DNA of 64,000 nucleotides. Origin: Methylobacterium sp. NEAU K. Its GTDB lineage: Bacteria; Pseudomonadota; Alphaproteobacteria; Rhizobiales; Beijerinckiaceae. Each line of letters begins with the position of its first letter. Within the stretch, counting starts at the first letter, position 1. The stretch lies in assembly GCF_030700285.1 (NCBI RefSeq), contig NZ_JAUYZJ010000005.1, positions 157,671 to 221,670 on the forward strand, given 5' to 3'. The position numbers and the translations under genes are program-made. Positions 1 to 11,404 of this stretch are shown one piece after another. A model generated the notes under the pieces. It ran no database searches. It saw only the letters and a list, made by a program, of their open reading frames with translations, and was not told the origin of the DNA.

Positions 1-1
1 C

Positions 2-913
2 TTCGACTATTTCGGCGACGACGCCGACCGCATGCACATGATGTTCAACTTCCAGGTCAACCAAGCGACCTTCTACGCGCTGGCGGCCCATGACGCCCGC
101 CCCCTGGTGAAGGCGATCGAGCGGACGAAGCCGCGCCCGCTCTCCTGCCAATGGGGCATCTTCCTGAGGAACCACGACGAGTTGGACCTGGGTCGGCTCA
201 CCGAAAAGCAGCGGCAGACCGTGTTCGAGCAGTTCGGTCCCGAGAAGCGGATGCAGCTCTACGACCGGGGCATACGCCGCCGGTTCGCTCCGATGCTGGC
301 CGGCGATCCGCGGCGCATCCGGCTCGCCTATTCGCTGATGTTCACCCTGCCCGGGACGCCGGTGCTCCGCTACGGCGACGAGATCGGCATGGGAGACGAG
401 CTGGCCCTCAAGGAGCGGGACTGCGCCCGCACGCCGATGCAGTGGACCGCTGAGCATCACGGCGGCTTCTCGAAGGCGGAGCGCACGGTTCTGCCGCCGA
501 TCGACCACGGCCCCTACGGCTACGCGCATGTCAACGTCGCGGACCAGCGGCACGATCCGGGCTCGCTGCTCAACTGGATGCAGAGCATGATCCGCCAGCG
601 CAAGGAGGCGCCGGAGATCGGCTGGGGCGACGTGGCGGCGGTGCCGACCGGCAAGCCCTCGGTCCTGGCCCTGCGCTACGACTGGCGCGGCAACGCGATC
701 CTGTGCGTCCACAATCTCGCGGCCGAACCCGTCGAGATCGCGCTTCGATCCGATGTGCCGGAGCCGGAGCCCGACATCCTGGTCGATCTCCTGACCGGCG
801 CGCGCAGCGAGGCCGGGTCGGATGGGAGCCACTGCCTGTTCCTGGAGGGCTACGGCTACCATTGGTTCCGGGTCGGCGGCCTCGATGCCCTTCTGAAGCG
901 GACGCCGAGCTGA
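2..913 (+). CDS. Alpha-amylase family protein, TreS-like, C-terminal part (5' end outside window)
   Basis: The frame is open to the left edge, so the true start lies upstream; 303 residues are visible. They contain the late part of a GH13 TIM barrel: the FLRNHDELDL motif (catalytic Asp/His region) and the LPGTPVLRYGDEIGMGD segment followed by RTPMQW, the arrangement seen in trehalose synthase (maltose glucosyltransferase) and oligo-glucosidases. The tail is a short all-beta domain ending in GYHWFRV, typical of amylase C-terminal domains. It probably acts on maltose/trehalose or small alpha-glucans in the cytoplasm. The TreS assignment is an inference from the motif set; a related GH13 glucosidase is possible. 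The next gene follows after 63 bp on the same strand. Confidence 0.8.
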   Translation, partial: FDYFGDDADRMHMMFNFQVNQATFYALAAHDARPLVKAIERTKPRPLSCQWGIFLRNHDELDLGRLTEKQRQTVFEQFGPEKRMQLYDRGIRRRFAPMLAGDPRRIRLAYSLMFTLPGTPVLRYGDEIGMGDELALKERDCARTPMQWTAEHHGGFSKAERTVLPPIDHGPYGYAHVNVADQRHDPGSLLNWMQSMIRQRKEAPEIGWGDVAAVPTGKPSVLALRYDWRGNAILCVHNLAAEPVEIALRSDVPEPEPDILVDLLTGARSEAGSDGSHCLFLEGYGYHWFRVGGLDALLKRTPS

Positions 914-976
914 GCGGGACCACGCCTCGCTCTCGCCCGGCCGGCGCGATAGGATCCGGGCGGAACGAGGTAGGAC

Positions 977-1366
977 ATGGCCCGGACGAAGCATCATCCC
1001 CCGGACGCGACGATCGCGGACGTTCTGCCTGGCCTCGAGGACGGCGAGGCCTATATCCGCCAGGTTCTGGCCACGATGCGGATGTGCCAGAAACACTACG
1101 GTGACGCCTGGGTACGGATCGGCGTTACCGGCAAGGCCGGGGCACCCTCGTATCGGATCGACCGGCCGGACGCGTCGTCCGCCCCCGAGGATGGCGTCAC
1201 GATCGAGGCGGGCCGGGCGGTGTTCGGCGCCTACGGTGGCAGGTCCCACGACCGCTTCACGCAGATCAACGCCGCAGAGACCCGCTGGAGCAGCCGGTCG
1301 CTCGGCATGGCCGAGATGCTGAAGCTGCACGATGCCCTGCGCCGGCCGAGGGGCGGGGCGGCCTGA
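977..1366 (+). CDS. Hypothetical protein, 129 aa
   Basis: I do not recognise this family. The protein is hydrophilic, with no signal peptide or membrane segment. It has an N-terminal helical part (about residues 10-45, with a MRMCQKHYG stretch) and a basic C-terminus. The ATG follows a purine-rich GAGGTAGGA stretch, and codon third positions are strongly GC, which supports real coding. It lies 63 bp after the TreS-like gene and 89 bp before the MBL hydrolase on the same strand, so it could be transcribed with either. No function can be proposed. Confidence 0.6.
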   Translation: MARTKHHPPDATIADVLPGLEDGEAYIRQVLATMRMCQKHYGDAWVRIGVTGKAGAPSYRIDRPDASSAPEDGVTIEAGRAVFGAYGGRSHDRFTQINAAETRWSSRSLGMAEMLKLHDALRRPRGGAA

Positions 1367-1455
1367 CCGGCTCCTGAAGGGTGCCGCAAGGCTGCTTCTG
1401 CGCTAGAAGCCGATGACGTGCGCCGGAGGCCGGCGCGGCCAACCCGTGGAACGAC

Positions 1456-2100
1456 ATGCCAGGAACGCCACGCGCCGGGATCATCCCGGTCACGCCCTTT
1501 CAGCAGAACTGCACCCTGATCTGGGACGACGCCACCAAGGTCGGCGCGGTGGTCGACCCCGGCGGCGATCTCGATCGGATCGAGGCGGCGATCCGGGAAC
1601 AGGGCGTGCAGGTCGAGAAGATCCTGCTGACCCACGGCCATGTCGATCATGCCGCCGGGGCGGACGAGTTGCGCGAGCGCCTCGGCGTGCCGATCGAGGG
1701 GCCGCACCGCGCCGACAAGTTCCTGCTCGACAGCCTGCCGGAGACGGCCGCCAATTACGGGCTCGGCGAGGCCCGGGTGGTGACCCCCGACCGGTGGCTC
1801 GACGACGGCGACGCCGTGACGGTGGGCGAGCTCGGCTTCGACATCCTCCACTGCCCAGGCCACTCGCCCGGCAGCGTGGTCTTCGTGAGCCGGGACGCGC
1901 GCTTCGCCCTGGTCGGAGACGTCGTCTTCAAGGGTTCGGTCGGCCGCACCGACCTGCCGGGCGGCAATCACGATCAGCTCATCCGGGCGATCAAGGAGAA
2001 GGTCCTGCCGCTCGGCGACGACGTCGCCTTCATTCCCGGCCATGGGCCCACCGGCACGCTCGGCGAGGAGCGCGTCTCCAATCCGTTCCTGCAGGACTGA
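1456..2100 (+). CDS. MBL-fold metallo-hydrolase, glyoxalase II / YcbL-like
   Basis: The 214-residue protein is a complete metallo-beta-lactamase fold. The HxHxDH metal motif is at His60, His62, Asp64 and His65; further ligands are His136 (in HCPGHSPGS), Asp155 and His196 (in IPGHGP). The SVGRTDLPGG segment is typical of the YcbL/GloB-like branch of thioester hydrolases. It probably hydrolyses a thioester such as an acyl-glutathione in the cytoplasm; true glyoxalase II activity is not proven because the C-terminal glutathione-binding domain of GloB is absent. The stop is 4 bp from the ATG of the following aldo/keto reductase, so the two are probably co-transcribed, which would fit aldehyde detoxification. 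Confidence 0.85.
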   Translation: MPGTPRAGIIPVTPFQQNCTLIWDDATKVGAVVDPGGDLDRIEAAIREQGVQVEKILLTHGHVDHAAGADELRERLGVPIEGPHRADKFLLDSLPETAANYGLGEARVVTPDRWLDDGDAVTVGELGFDILHCPGHSPGSVVFVSRDARFALVGDVVFKGSVGRTDLPGGNHDQLIRAIKEKVLPLGDDVAFIPGHGPTGTLGEERVSNPFLQD

Positions 2101-2104
2101 GACC

Positions 2105-3067
2105 ATGGACAAGCGCCGCATCGGCCGCTCCGACCTCACGGTCGCTCCCTTCTGCCTCGGCGGCAACGTCTTCGGCTGGACCGCCGACGAGGCGACGTCC
2201 TTCGCGATCCTCGACCGTTTCGTCGAGAGCGGCTTCGACTTCATCGACACCGCCGACGTGTACTCGCGCTGGGCGCCGGGCCATATCGGCGGCGAGTCCG
2301 AGGCGGTGATCGGGCGCTGGTTCGCGGCGCGTCCGGGTGCGCGGGACAAGATCGTGCTCGCCACGAAGGTCGGCATGGACATGGGCGAGGCCGGCAAGGG
2401 CCTGTCCGCGCGCCACATCGAGCGGGCCTGCGAAGCGTCCCTGCGCCGGCTCGGGACCGACCGGATCGATCTCTACCAGTCGCATGTCGACGATGCCGAG
2501 GTGCCGCTGGAGGAAACGCTGCGGGCCTACGAACGCCTGATCGCCGGCGGGAAGGTCCGGGCGATCGGCGCCTCGAACTACGATGCTTCGCGGCTCGCCG
2601 ATGCGCTGACGGTCTCGGAATCCTCGGGGCTGCCGCGTTACGAGTGCCTTCAGCCCGATTACAGCCTCGCCGAGCGCGGCTACGAGGCGGCCCTCGAACC
2701 CCTGTGCCGATCCGAGCAGATCGGCGTGATCGGATACTTCTCCCTGGCCGCCGGTTTTCTCACCGGAAAATACCGGTCGGCGCAGGACGCTGCCGGAAGG
2801 GCCCGGGAGAACCGGGTGGCCCAATACCTCACCCCGCGCGGCCTCGCCCTCCTCGACGTGCTCGATTCGGTCGCAAAAGCGCAGGGCGCGAGCCAGGCGC
2901 AGGTCGCGCTCGCCTGGATCATGGCCCGGCCCGGCATCACCGCGCCGATCGCCAGCGCGACCTCGGTGGCGCAGCTCGACGACCTGCTCGGCGCCGCGCG
3001 GCTGACCCTGCCGGCGGAGGCCGTCGCCCGTCTGGACGCGGCCAGCGCGGGCGGCCTTCAGGGCTAA
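2105..3067 (+). CDS. Aldo/keto reductase
   Basis: A 320-residue NADPH-dependent aldo/keto reductase of the YajO/YghZ-like group. The catalytic tetrad is visible: Asp48 and Tyr53 (DTADVY), Lys88 (ATKVG) and His127 (YQSHVDD). A GASNY motif lies near residue 157. The frame is open further upstream, but the ATG at 2105 gives the family start (a RRIGRSDL-type beginning) and sits 4 bp after the stop of the MBL hydrolase. The substrate is probably a small aldehyde or sugar; the specific one cannot be read from sequence. Confidence 0.88.
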   Translation: MDKRRIGRSDLTVAPFCLGGNVFGWTADEATSFAILDRFVESGFDFIDTADVYSRWAPGHIGGESEAVIGRWFAARPGARDKIVLATKVGMDMGEAGKGLSARHIERACEASLRRLGTDRIDLYQSHVDDAEVPLEETLRAYERLIAGGKVRAIGASNYDASRLADALTVSESSGLPRYECLQPDYSLAERGYEAALEPLCRSEQIGVIGYFSLAAGFLTGKYRSAQDAAGRARENRVAQYLTPRGLALLDVLDSVAKAQGASQAQVALAWIMARPGITAPIASATSVAQLDDLLGAARLTLPAEAVARLDAASAGGLQG

Positions 3068-3119
3068 CGCGGCGTTAAGCGGGCGGCGTCAGAAAAGCGG
3101 GTGCAGGGGCCGTCCGTAG

Positions 3120-5690
<2,571 letters not shown>

Positions 5691-5740
5691 CGCGCGTCGC
5701 ATTGCTGCTGTTCGCCAGCCTGCTCTCTGAACGGGCTGTC

Positions 5741-5764
5741 GACAGCGCCGTGTCGCTGTCTTAT
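5741..5764 (+). terminator. Candidate terminator hairpin after gyrB
   Basis: A perfect 7-bp inverted repeat, GACAGCG/CGCTGTC (5741-5747 and 5754-5760), with a 6-nt loop starts 50 nt after the gyrB stop and is followed by TTAT. The stem is good but the T-tract is weak, so this is a probable, not certain, terminator. Confidence 0.45.
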
Positions 5765-6381
5765 CGCCGCAAACCATGCGGACGACACATCACTCGTATT
5801 CGCTCGAAGCGACAGCACCGCGTATCAAATATCGACCCACCTCCGCCCGCTGCCGATCTCGGTGCGCACGTATCGACTCTGCATGAATTTAAGCAACCAC
5901 CATGCGCTTGGTCGACTGGGTCGCGCCGGGCGCGCGGATTGGCGGACAGAGACAACCTCGATTCCGATTCGCGATTTATTTTTCAGATATAGATCGTGTG
6001 ATTTTACCCAAAGATACGATAAGCTATAAAAATCCCCCTACGGTACGTCCTTAGAATTTATATTTAAGTTATGGCTCGCTTATCGAATTTCAGTTATGCA
6101 TTGCCTTGATAAAGTTTCATGGTTGACCTAAGCACGCCAGTGGCCGCAGGGGAATCGATCGCTCGATTGCATCGAACGGCAGCGACACATTCCAAGATCT
6201 CACCACGCTGATTGCGGGCGTTGGCCTGCGACGTCGCGTTTTGGCTGAACGTCAGGCGCACGGAATTCCGGCATCGAGCATAATGAATTGATGGCACTTG
6301 CCTGTAAAACGTGATGATAAAGCCTTCCTCGCTTAAATCTCGGCGAAAATTTTAGAAAATACCAACGCTGACACGCATTGG
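5765..6381. other. AT-rich intergenic region without a convincing gene
   Basis: About 600 bp between gyrB and the chemoreceptor. From about 5940 the base composition drops sharply to AT-rich, with runs such as TTTATTTTTCAGATATAGAT and AATTTATATTTAAGTTATGG, unlike the rest of the window. Short open frames exist on both strands but have no codon bias, Shine-Dalgarno site or recognisable product. The AT-rich composition continues into the first part of the following gene. The promoter of the chemoreceptor probably lies here, but I cannot place it. Confidence 0.6.
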
Positions 6382-8058
6382 ATGCCTTTCATGCCGCTGA
6401 CGATCAGACTCCGACTCGCCTCACTGTTGGTCGTGCTTGGATCTCTTCTTTTAGGCGCTACCGTTTTGGGAAATCTTGCGCTGTACTGGAATCATCGCAG
6501 CCTGCAGACAATTTTCATCGACAGAATTGCCCCGCTGGAACAGTTCAACGACATGCGGGACTCCTATTACGATTTGCTCAGGCACCTGCGACAGGTCCGC
6601 GAAAACACGGTTGCGCCCCAACAGGGCGCGACTGTTATTCAAGACGCCAATAATAATATAAAAAAGAATTGGTCTGAGTATCTGGCGACATATCTCACGC
6701 CAGAGGAGCAGGACATTGCGAAAGAATTTCAGTCACAGCTTAATCAAAATACTGATAACATTAATAATATTGTCGGCATGTTGAAATCCGGAGCCATGAA
6801 AGATTTCCCAGTCGCATCAGCAAATCTTTTGCGCGCCTGGGAGCCGACAAACGCCGGCATCGGGAAGCTGGCGGCCCTGCAGGTCCGTGAAGCGAAAGCC
6901 GAATTCGCCCGCGCCGAGGAGACAGCCAGCCGATCGAGCATCCTGCTTCTCGTGTGTCTCGGGCTGGCCGCCATCGCGGTCGCGTATGGCATCTTCACAA
7001 TCTACACGAAGGTGGCTCGGCCCATCACCGGCATGACGGAGACGATGACGCGCCTCGCGTCTGGCGAACTCGACGTTCAGGTACTGGGCGTGGACCGTCG
7101 CGACGAGATCGGCGCCATGGCCAGGGCGGTCCATGTCTTCAGGGAAGCCCTGGTCGCCAAGCGCGCGGCAGACGCCGCCGCTGCCGCGGAGAACGACGCC
7201 AAGATCCGCCGCGCGGCGGCTCTCGATGCCGCGACGCGCGCGTTCCAGGCGCAGGTTTCCCGGACGACCAACAGCCTCTCGGCTGCGGCCACCGAGATGG
7301 AAGCCACCGCCCAGACCATGAGCCGGAGTGCCGATAAGTCGGCCAGCCAGTCGCTCGCCGTCTCGTCGGCGGCCGAGCAGACATCCGCCAACGTCCAGAC
7401 CGTGGCTGCAGCGAGCGAGGAACTGGCAGCCTCGATCGGCGAGATCAACACTCAGGTCGCCCGCTCCTCCGACATGGCCGAACGGGCCGCCAACGACGCC
7501 AACGAGACGAACGTCATCGTGATGGGCTTGGCGGAAGGCGCACACAGGATCGGGGACGTCGTCGGGTTGATCTCCGGGATCGCCGCGCAGACCAACCTCC
7601 TCGCGCTGAACGCGACCATCGAGGCCGCGCGGGCCGGCGAGGCGGGACGCGGCTTCGCGGTGGTGGCCGTCGAGGTGAAGACTCTGGCCGAGCAGACCGC
7701 CAAGGCCACCGAGACGATCTCCCAGCAGATCGCCACGATCCAGAGCGAGACGGACCGCGCCGTGGACGCCATCCAGGCGATTGCCGCGACGATCATGGAG
7801 TTGCGCACGATCGCGGTCGGCGTTGCCGCCTCGATGGAGGAGCAGGGCGCGGTCACGCACGAAATCGTGCGCAATGTCAGCGATGCCGCCCGGGGGACGC
7901 AGGCGGTGACGGTCACGATCGGCGCGGTCAGGCAGGTCACCGAAGAGACCGGTGCCTCGGCGGCCCATGTCCTCACCGCGGCGGCGGAACTGTCCCGGCA
8001 ATCCGAGCAGCTGAGCGCAGAGGTGGCGACCTTCCTGGCGACGGTGCAGGCTGCGTAA
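6382..8058 (+). CDS. Methyl-accepting chemotaxis protein
   Basis: A 558-residue transmembrane chemoreceptor. Membrane segment 1 lies at about residues 10-32, a helical periplasmic domain at 33-187 (4-helix-bundle-like), membrane segment 2 at about 188-210, HAMP at 211-263, and the cytoplasmic signalling domain at about 300-550. The hairpin tip sequence is [40 protein letters not shown], with the core at genomic 7561-7680. It would signal through CheW/CheA to the flagellar motor; the ligand is unknown. Two starts are possible, ATG 6382 and ATG 6391, neither with a strong ribosome site. The first 450 bp are AT-rich and Asn/Lys-rich ([17 protein letters not shown]) while the HAMP and signalling parts have normal GC-rich codons, suggesting a mosaic gene. 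No che genes are nearby. Confidence 0.93.
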   Translation: MPFMPLTIRLRLASLLVVLGSLLLGATVLGNLALYWNHRSLQTIFIDRIAPLEQFNDMRDSYYDLLRHLRQVRENTVAPQQGATVIQDANNNIKKNWSEYLATYLTPEEQDIAKEFQSQLNQNTDNINNIVGMLKSGAMKDFPVASANLLRAWEPTNAGIGKLAALQVREAKAEFARAEETASRSSILLLVCLGLAAIAVAYGIFTIYTKVARPITGMTETMTRLASGELDVQVLGVDRRDEIGAMARAVHVFREALVAKRAADAAAAAENDAKIRRAAALDAATRAFQAQVSRTTNSLSAAATEMEATAQTMSRSADKSASQSLAVSSAAEQTSANVQTVAAASEELAASIGEINTQVARSSDMAERAANDANETNVIVMGLAEGAHRIGDVVGLISGIAAQTNLLALNATIEAARAGEAGRGFAVVAVEVKTLAEQTAKATETISQQIATIQSETDRAVDAIQAIAATIMELRTIAVGVAASMEEQGAVTHEIVRNVSDAARGTQAVTVTIGAVRQVTEETGASAAHVLTAAAELSRQSEQLSAEVATFLATVQAA

Positions 8059-8085
8059 GCCCGGCCCGGGGAGACTGCGGGTCGT

Positions 8086-8967
8086 TCACGGCAGGCGCAT
8101 CAGTGGCTCACCCATGCGCAGGCCCGCGCCCTCGCGCAGGGTAGGCCACACATCGAAGCCCGCGGGGGCGAGCACCACGATGGTGGAGCCATGCTCGAAC
8201 CATCCCAGCTCCGCGCCCTTCCCGAGGCGGGCCGTGCAGGGTAGCGTCCGGCCGCCCGTGCGGCGCAGCGCGCCGCCCTCGGGCAGGAAGCCGAGGCGCA
8301 GCCCCGCCACCAGGATCGCCGCAACCGGCACCAGGGTCACCGCGTGACCGGCGATCCGCAGGCGCAGGACCGCGCGCTCGTTGCGGCAGAACAGGGCCTC
8401 GACCCGCTTCAGCGCGATCGGGTTCACGTTCCAGGTATCCCCCCAGATGTGGCGGACCGATTCGACGTGCAGGTCGTGGGGCGCATGGAACCGGTGGTAC
8501 ATCCCGGCGGTCAGCCGCAGGGTCGCGTAGGCACCGCCCTCGTGGGCCTGCGCCAGCGCCGCATCGCCCCCGAGCAGGTCGGCGAGGCTGTAGGACAGGC
8601 CCTTGATCTGGAACAGGCGGCCCCCCTCGATCCGGCCATGCGCGCCCAGGATCGCGTCGCTTGGGCTTGTCAGGATCGCCGGGTCCGCGGCGACCGGGCG
8701 GGCGCCGGGGCGCAGCGCGCGCACGAACGCGGCATGGAGGCTTGGGAATCTGGTGTCCTGCGCGTCGCTGAGGTCGACGTCGCAGAACAGGCGCCATGTG
8801 GCGATCGAGACATCGCGCACCAGGGGCTGCTCGATCCGGCTGAACCAGCCCATGAACCGGGTGGCGAGCCGGCGCGGCAGGCGGTTGGTGAACAGGAAGT
8901 TCAGATCCTCCTGGGCCCCCACCTGCGCCAGGGCGCGCCGCAGCTGCGATCCCGAAACCGTCATCAT
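8086..8967 (-). CDS. Phosphatidylserine decarboxylase-like protein
   Basis: A 293-residue pyruvoyl-dependent decarboxylase that would convert phosphatidylserine to phosphatidylethanolamine at the inner membrane. Key features are the self-cleavage motif WFEHGSTIVV with Ser261 (the serine that becomes the pyruvoyl group; LGST in Escherichia coli, HGST here), the SPSDA motif at Asp104, and the YHRFHAPHD motif with His158/His161. A GTG lies 12 nt upstream in frame, but GGAGG at 8980-8984 is correctly spaced only for ATG 8967 or 8964. It is divergent from the aminotransferase gene (32 bp between the starts) and convergent with the chemoreceptor. It is longer than the compact roughly 230-residue PSD usual in alphaproteobacteria, so it may be a paralogue with another phospholipid substrate (inference). 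Confidence 0.85.
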   Translation of the reverse strand: MMTVSGSQLRRALAQVGAQEDLNFLFTNRLPRRLATRFMGWFSRIEQPLVRDVSIATWRLFCDVDLSDAQDTRFPSLHAAFVRALRPGARPVAADPAILTSPSDAILGAHGRIEGGRLFQIKGLSYSLADLLGGDAALAQAHEGGAYATLRLTAGMYHRFHAPHDLHVESVRHIWGDTWNVNPIALKRVEALFCRNERAVLRLRIAGHAVTLVPVAAILVAGLRLGFLPEGGALRRTGGRTLPCTARLGKGAELGWFEHGSTIVVLAPAGFDVWPTLREGAGLRMGEPLMRLP

Positions 8968-8999
8968 GCCGTGAACCACCTCCGATACGGCGTGGCGCG

Positions 9000-10691
9000 A
9001 TGTCCGCGCTCCTCGCCACCCTGTCCGCCACCGCCGCAGCCGCGGTGTTCGCCCTGCCGCGGGCCGCGCGGCGCCTTCAGCTGTCGCGCGCCAAGCATCC
9101 CTCGCTCACGGGCCACGCGCGCATGGCCCGGCGCGTCGCCGGGCTGATCCCGCACTACGCCTATTCCGAGCGCGCCTTCTTCCGCTCCGACGATCCGGAC
9201 GAGACGGTGGCGCTGCGGCGGGAGAACGGGTTCGCCCGGCTCTCGGACCTCTACCGGAGGCGGTTCGCCCGCACCCGCGCCGAGACCGATTCCGTCCGCC
9301 ACTTCCTGTCGGATCTCCAATTCACCGGCCTCTACCGGGTGCCGTTCCAGTACGCCCGGCACGTTCGCGCCCATCTCGGGGCGGGTGCCTTCGCGGCCTC
9401 CTCCGAGGGCGTGACCATCACGGACCTCGACGGCAACGACTTCTACGATCTCGCCGGCTCCTACGGGGTCAACCTGTTCGGCGTAAATTTCTATCGTAGC
9501 TGCCTGGAGGAGGGCGCCGCGCGCGTCGCCGCTCTTGGGCCGGTTCTGGGCCCGCTCCATCCGGTGGTCACCGCCAACGTCGCGCGGCTCACGGCGCTCT
9601 CCGGCCTCGACGAGGTCTCGTTTCACATGTCCGGGACCGAGGCGGTGATGCAGGCGGTGCGCCTGGCGCGCTACCACACCGGCAAGCGCCGGATCGTGCG
9701 CCTCTGCGGCGCCTATCACGGCTGGTGGGGTGACGTGCAGCCGGGCATCGGCAACCCTGTGCCGGCCCGCGACACGCTTACCCTGGCCGACATGTCCGAC
9801 CGGACGCTGCAGGTTCTGGCTGCGCGCACGGACGTGGCCTGCGTTCTGGTCAACCCGCTGCAGGCCATGCACCCGAATGCTGGCGCTCCGGCCGATTCCG
9901 CCCTGGTCGACAGCGGCCGCAAGGCGGCCTTCGACCGCGCAGCCTATACCCGTTGGCTCCAAGAGTTGCGCGCGGTGTGCAGCGACCGGGGTATCGTGCT
10001 GATCCTCGACGAGGTCTTCCTCGGCTTCCGTCTCGCCCGGGGCGGCGCGCAGGAATATTTCGACGTGCGGGCCGACATGGTCACCTACGGCAAGACCCTG
10101 GGGGGCGGCCTGCCGGTCGGCGTGCTGTGCGGGCGCGCCGACCTGATGCGGCGCTACCGGGACGACCGGCCGGTCGATATCTGCTTCGCGCGCGGGACAT
10201 TCAACGCCCACCCTTACGTGATGGGCGCCATGAGCGCGTTCCTCGATCGGCTCGACACGCCCGAAGTGGCGGCCCTCTACGACAGGCTCGACGCGACCTG
10301 GGACGCGCGGGCCGCGCGGTTGAACGCGATGCTGGCGGAGGCCGAGCTGCCGGTGCGGGTGGCCAACATGTCGACCGTCTGGACAGTCCTCTACACGCAA
10401 CCGTCGCGCTATAATTGGATGTTGCAATTCTACCTGCGTGCCGAGGGTTTGGCCCTGTCCTGGGTGGGGACCGGCCGCCTGATCTTCAGCCTTGCCTACG
10501 ATGATGCGGCGTTCGAGGCCGTCGCCACGCGGTTCGTGGCGGCTGCGAGCAGCATGCGGGCGGATGGCTGGTGGGAGGGCGGTGCACCGAGCGACAAGGC
10601 GATCCGTCGCGCCATCCTGCGCGAGGTCGCGGCGGTCCGTCTCGGAAAGCTCGGCGCCCGTCTCGGTCTCCGGGCGCCGGATCAGGCCTGA
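9000..10691 (+). CDS. Class III aminotransferase, glutamate-1-semialdehyde aminomutase-like, with N-terminal extension
   Basis: A 563-residue PLP enzyme. The class III fold is clear: SGTEAVMQAVRLAR (phosphate binding), AYHGWW, ILDEVFLGFR with Asp337, and TYGKTLGGG with Lys365 as the Schiff-base lysine, then TFNAHPYVMGA. The sequence resembles glutamate-1-semialdehyde aminomutases but carries about 110 extra N-terminal residues, beginning with an Ala-rich hydrophobic stretch (residues 1-20) and a basic segment. That beginning may associate with the membrane. It is therefore unlikely to be the housekeeping HemL, which is about 430 residues. It starts 32 bp from the divergent PSD-like gene and converges on the Mpo1-like gene. 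Substrate unknown; the context suggests a lipid or lipid-linked aldehyde or amine (inference). Confidence 0.85.
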   Translation: MSALLATLSATAAAAVFALPRAARRLQLSRAKHPSLTGHARMARRVAGLIPHYAYSERAFFRSDDPDETVALRRENGFARLSDLYRRRFARTRAETDSVRHFLSDLQFTGLYRVPFQYARHVRAHLGAGAFAASSEGVTITDLDGNDFYDLAGSYGVNLFGVNFYRSCLEEGAARVAALGPVLGPLHPVVTANVARLTALSGLDEVSFHMSGTEAVMQAVRLARYHTGKRRIVRLCGAYHGWWGDVQPGIGNPVPARDTLTLADMSDRTLQVLAARTDVACVLVNPLQAMHPNAGAPADSALVDSGRKAAFDRAAYTRWLQELRAVCSDRGIVLILDEVFLGFRLARGGAQEYFDVRADMVTYGKTLGGGLPVGVLCGRADLMRRYRDDRPVDICFARGTFNAHPYVMGAMSAFLDRLDTPEVAALYDRLDATWDARAARLNAMLAEAELPVRVANMSTVWTVLYTQPSRYNWMLQFYLRAEGLALSWVGTGRLIFSLAYDDAAFEAVATRFVAAASSMRADGWWEGGAPSDKAIRRAILREVAAVRLGKLGARLGLRAPDQA

Positions 10692-10734
10692 GTCCGACGG
10701 GCGCGCCGGACCGGATCCGGCGCGCCGCCCAGCC

Positions 10735-11346
10735 TCAGGCGCCGTGCTCGTGCGGCTCGTGCTCCTCGGCGAGTTCACCCTGCAGCAGGGCCAACGGTGC
10801 CCGGTGGTAGAGCTTGATGTCGTGGAACGGGTCCGTGAGGATCTTGGTCGCCCAGACCAGCCCGGTCTGCACGTCGCGCTGCAGGAAGAGCTGGCCGGTG
10901 CGGAACACCAGGCCCCCAAGCGCCAGCCACAGCCAGATCCAGCCTATGTTGCGGATGAGGTCCGTGGTCGTGTGGTGCGGCTCGACCAGTCCGAACAGGC
11001 TCGGATCGAAATACAGCGGCAGCGGCGACAGGGCCCAGATCGCCAGCAGCACGACCTTGCGCTGGAGGTTGTAGCCGACCTTGATCTCCTCCTTGTGCTC
11101 GTGCGTGGCGTCGTTGACGTGGTCGTAGCCCTTGGGCTCGAAGAACAGGTGCCCGGCCTGCCGGCTCGTCATCGCCAGCAGCCAGCCGACCAGCGCAGCC
11201 GAGGCGGGATCCTTGAACGCCAGCGCGTAGGCCACCAGGAAGCTCACGGCGCTGACCATGTGCAGGCTCTGGTTGACCCGATTGTGGTGATAATAGCGGT
11301 GGTCGTCCCAGCGCTGGATGCGCAGCGCCTCCCGAAAGCTCGCCAT
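10735..11346 (-). CDS. His-rich membrane protein, Mpo1/DUF962-like
   Basis: A 203-residue protein with about four hydrophobic segments (roughly residues 30-62, 98-118, 134-155 and a weaker one) and conserved-looking histidine clusters: RYYHHNRVNQSLHM near residue 18, RQAGHLFFEP near 62, and a HEHKEE stretch near 80. The YHHNxxNxxLH and GHxxFE patterns recall the Mpo1/DUF962 family, whose yeast member is an iron-dependent dioxygenase of 2-hydroxy fatty acid breakdown. The C-terminal DPFHDIKLYHRAP part lies outside that pattern. Function by homology is tentative. It lies 58 bp downstream of the PmtA-like gene on the same strand, probably in one operon. Confidence 0.55.
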   Translation of the reverse strand: MASFREALRIQRWDDHRYYHHNRVNQSLHMVSAVSFLVAYALAFKDPASAALVGWLLAMTSRQAGHLFFEPKGYDHVNDATHEHKEEIKVGYNLQRKVVLLAIWALSPLPLYFDPSLFGLVEPHHTTTDLIRNIGWIWLWLALGGLVFRTGQLFLQRDVQTGLVWATKILTDPFHDIKLYHRAPLALLQGELAEEHEPHEHGA

Positions 11347-11404
11347 GCCGTGCGTCTCCGATCGATCGTTGGTGGAATGGTAGATGGCTCGCGCGCCGGC
11401 GCCG

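Noticed and set aside
5702..6297. Short frames 5702-5992 (plus) and 6094-6297 (minus)
   Set aside because: No ribosome site, no codon bias, low-complexity or random-looking products in AT-rich DNA.
9000..10691. Reading the aminotransferase as housekeeping HemL
   Set aside because: Similarity is only to the class III fold; the protein is about 130 residues longer than HemL and has a distinct N-terminus and context.
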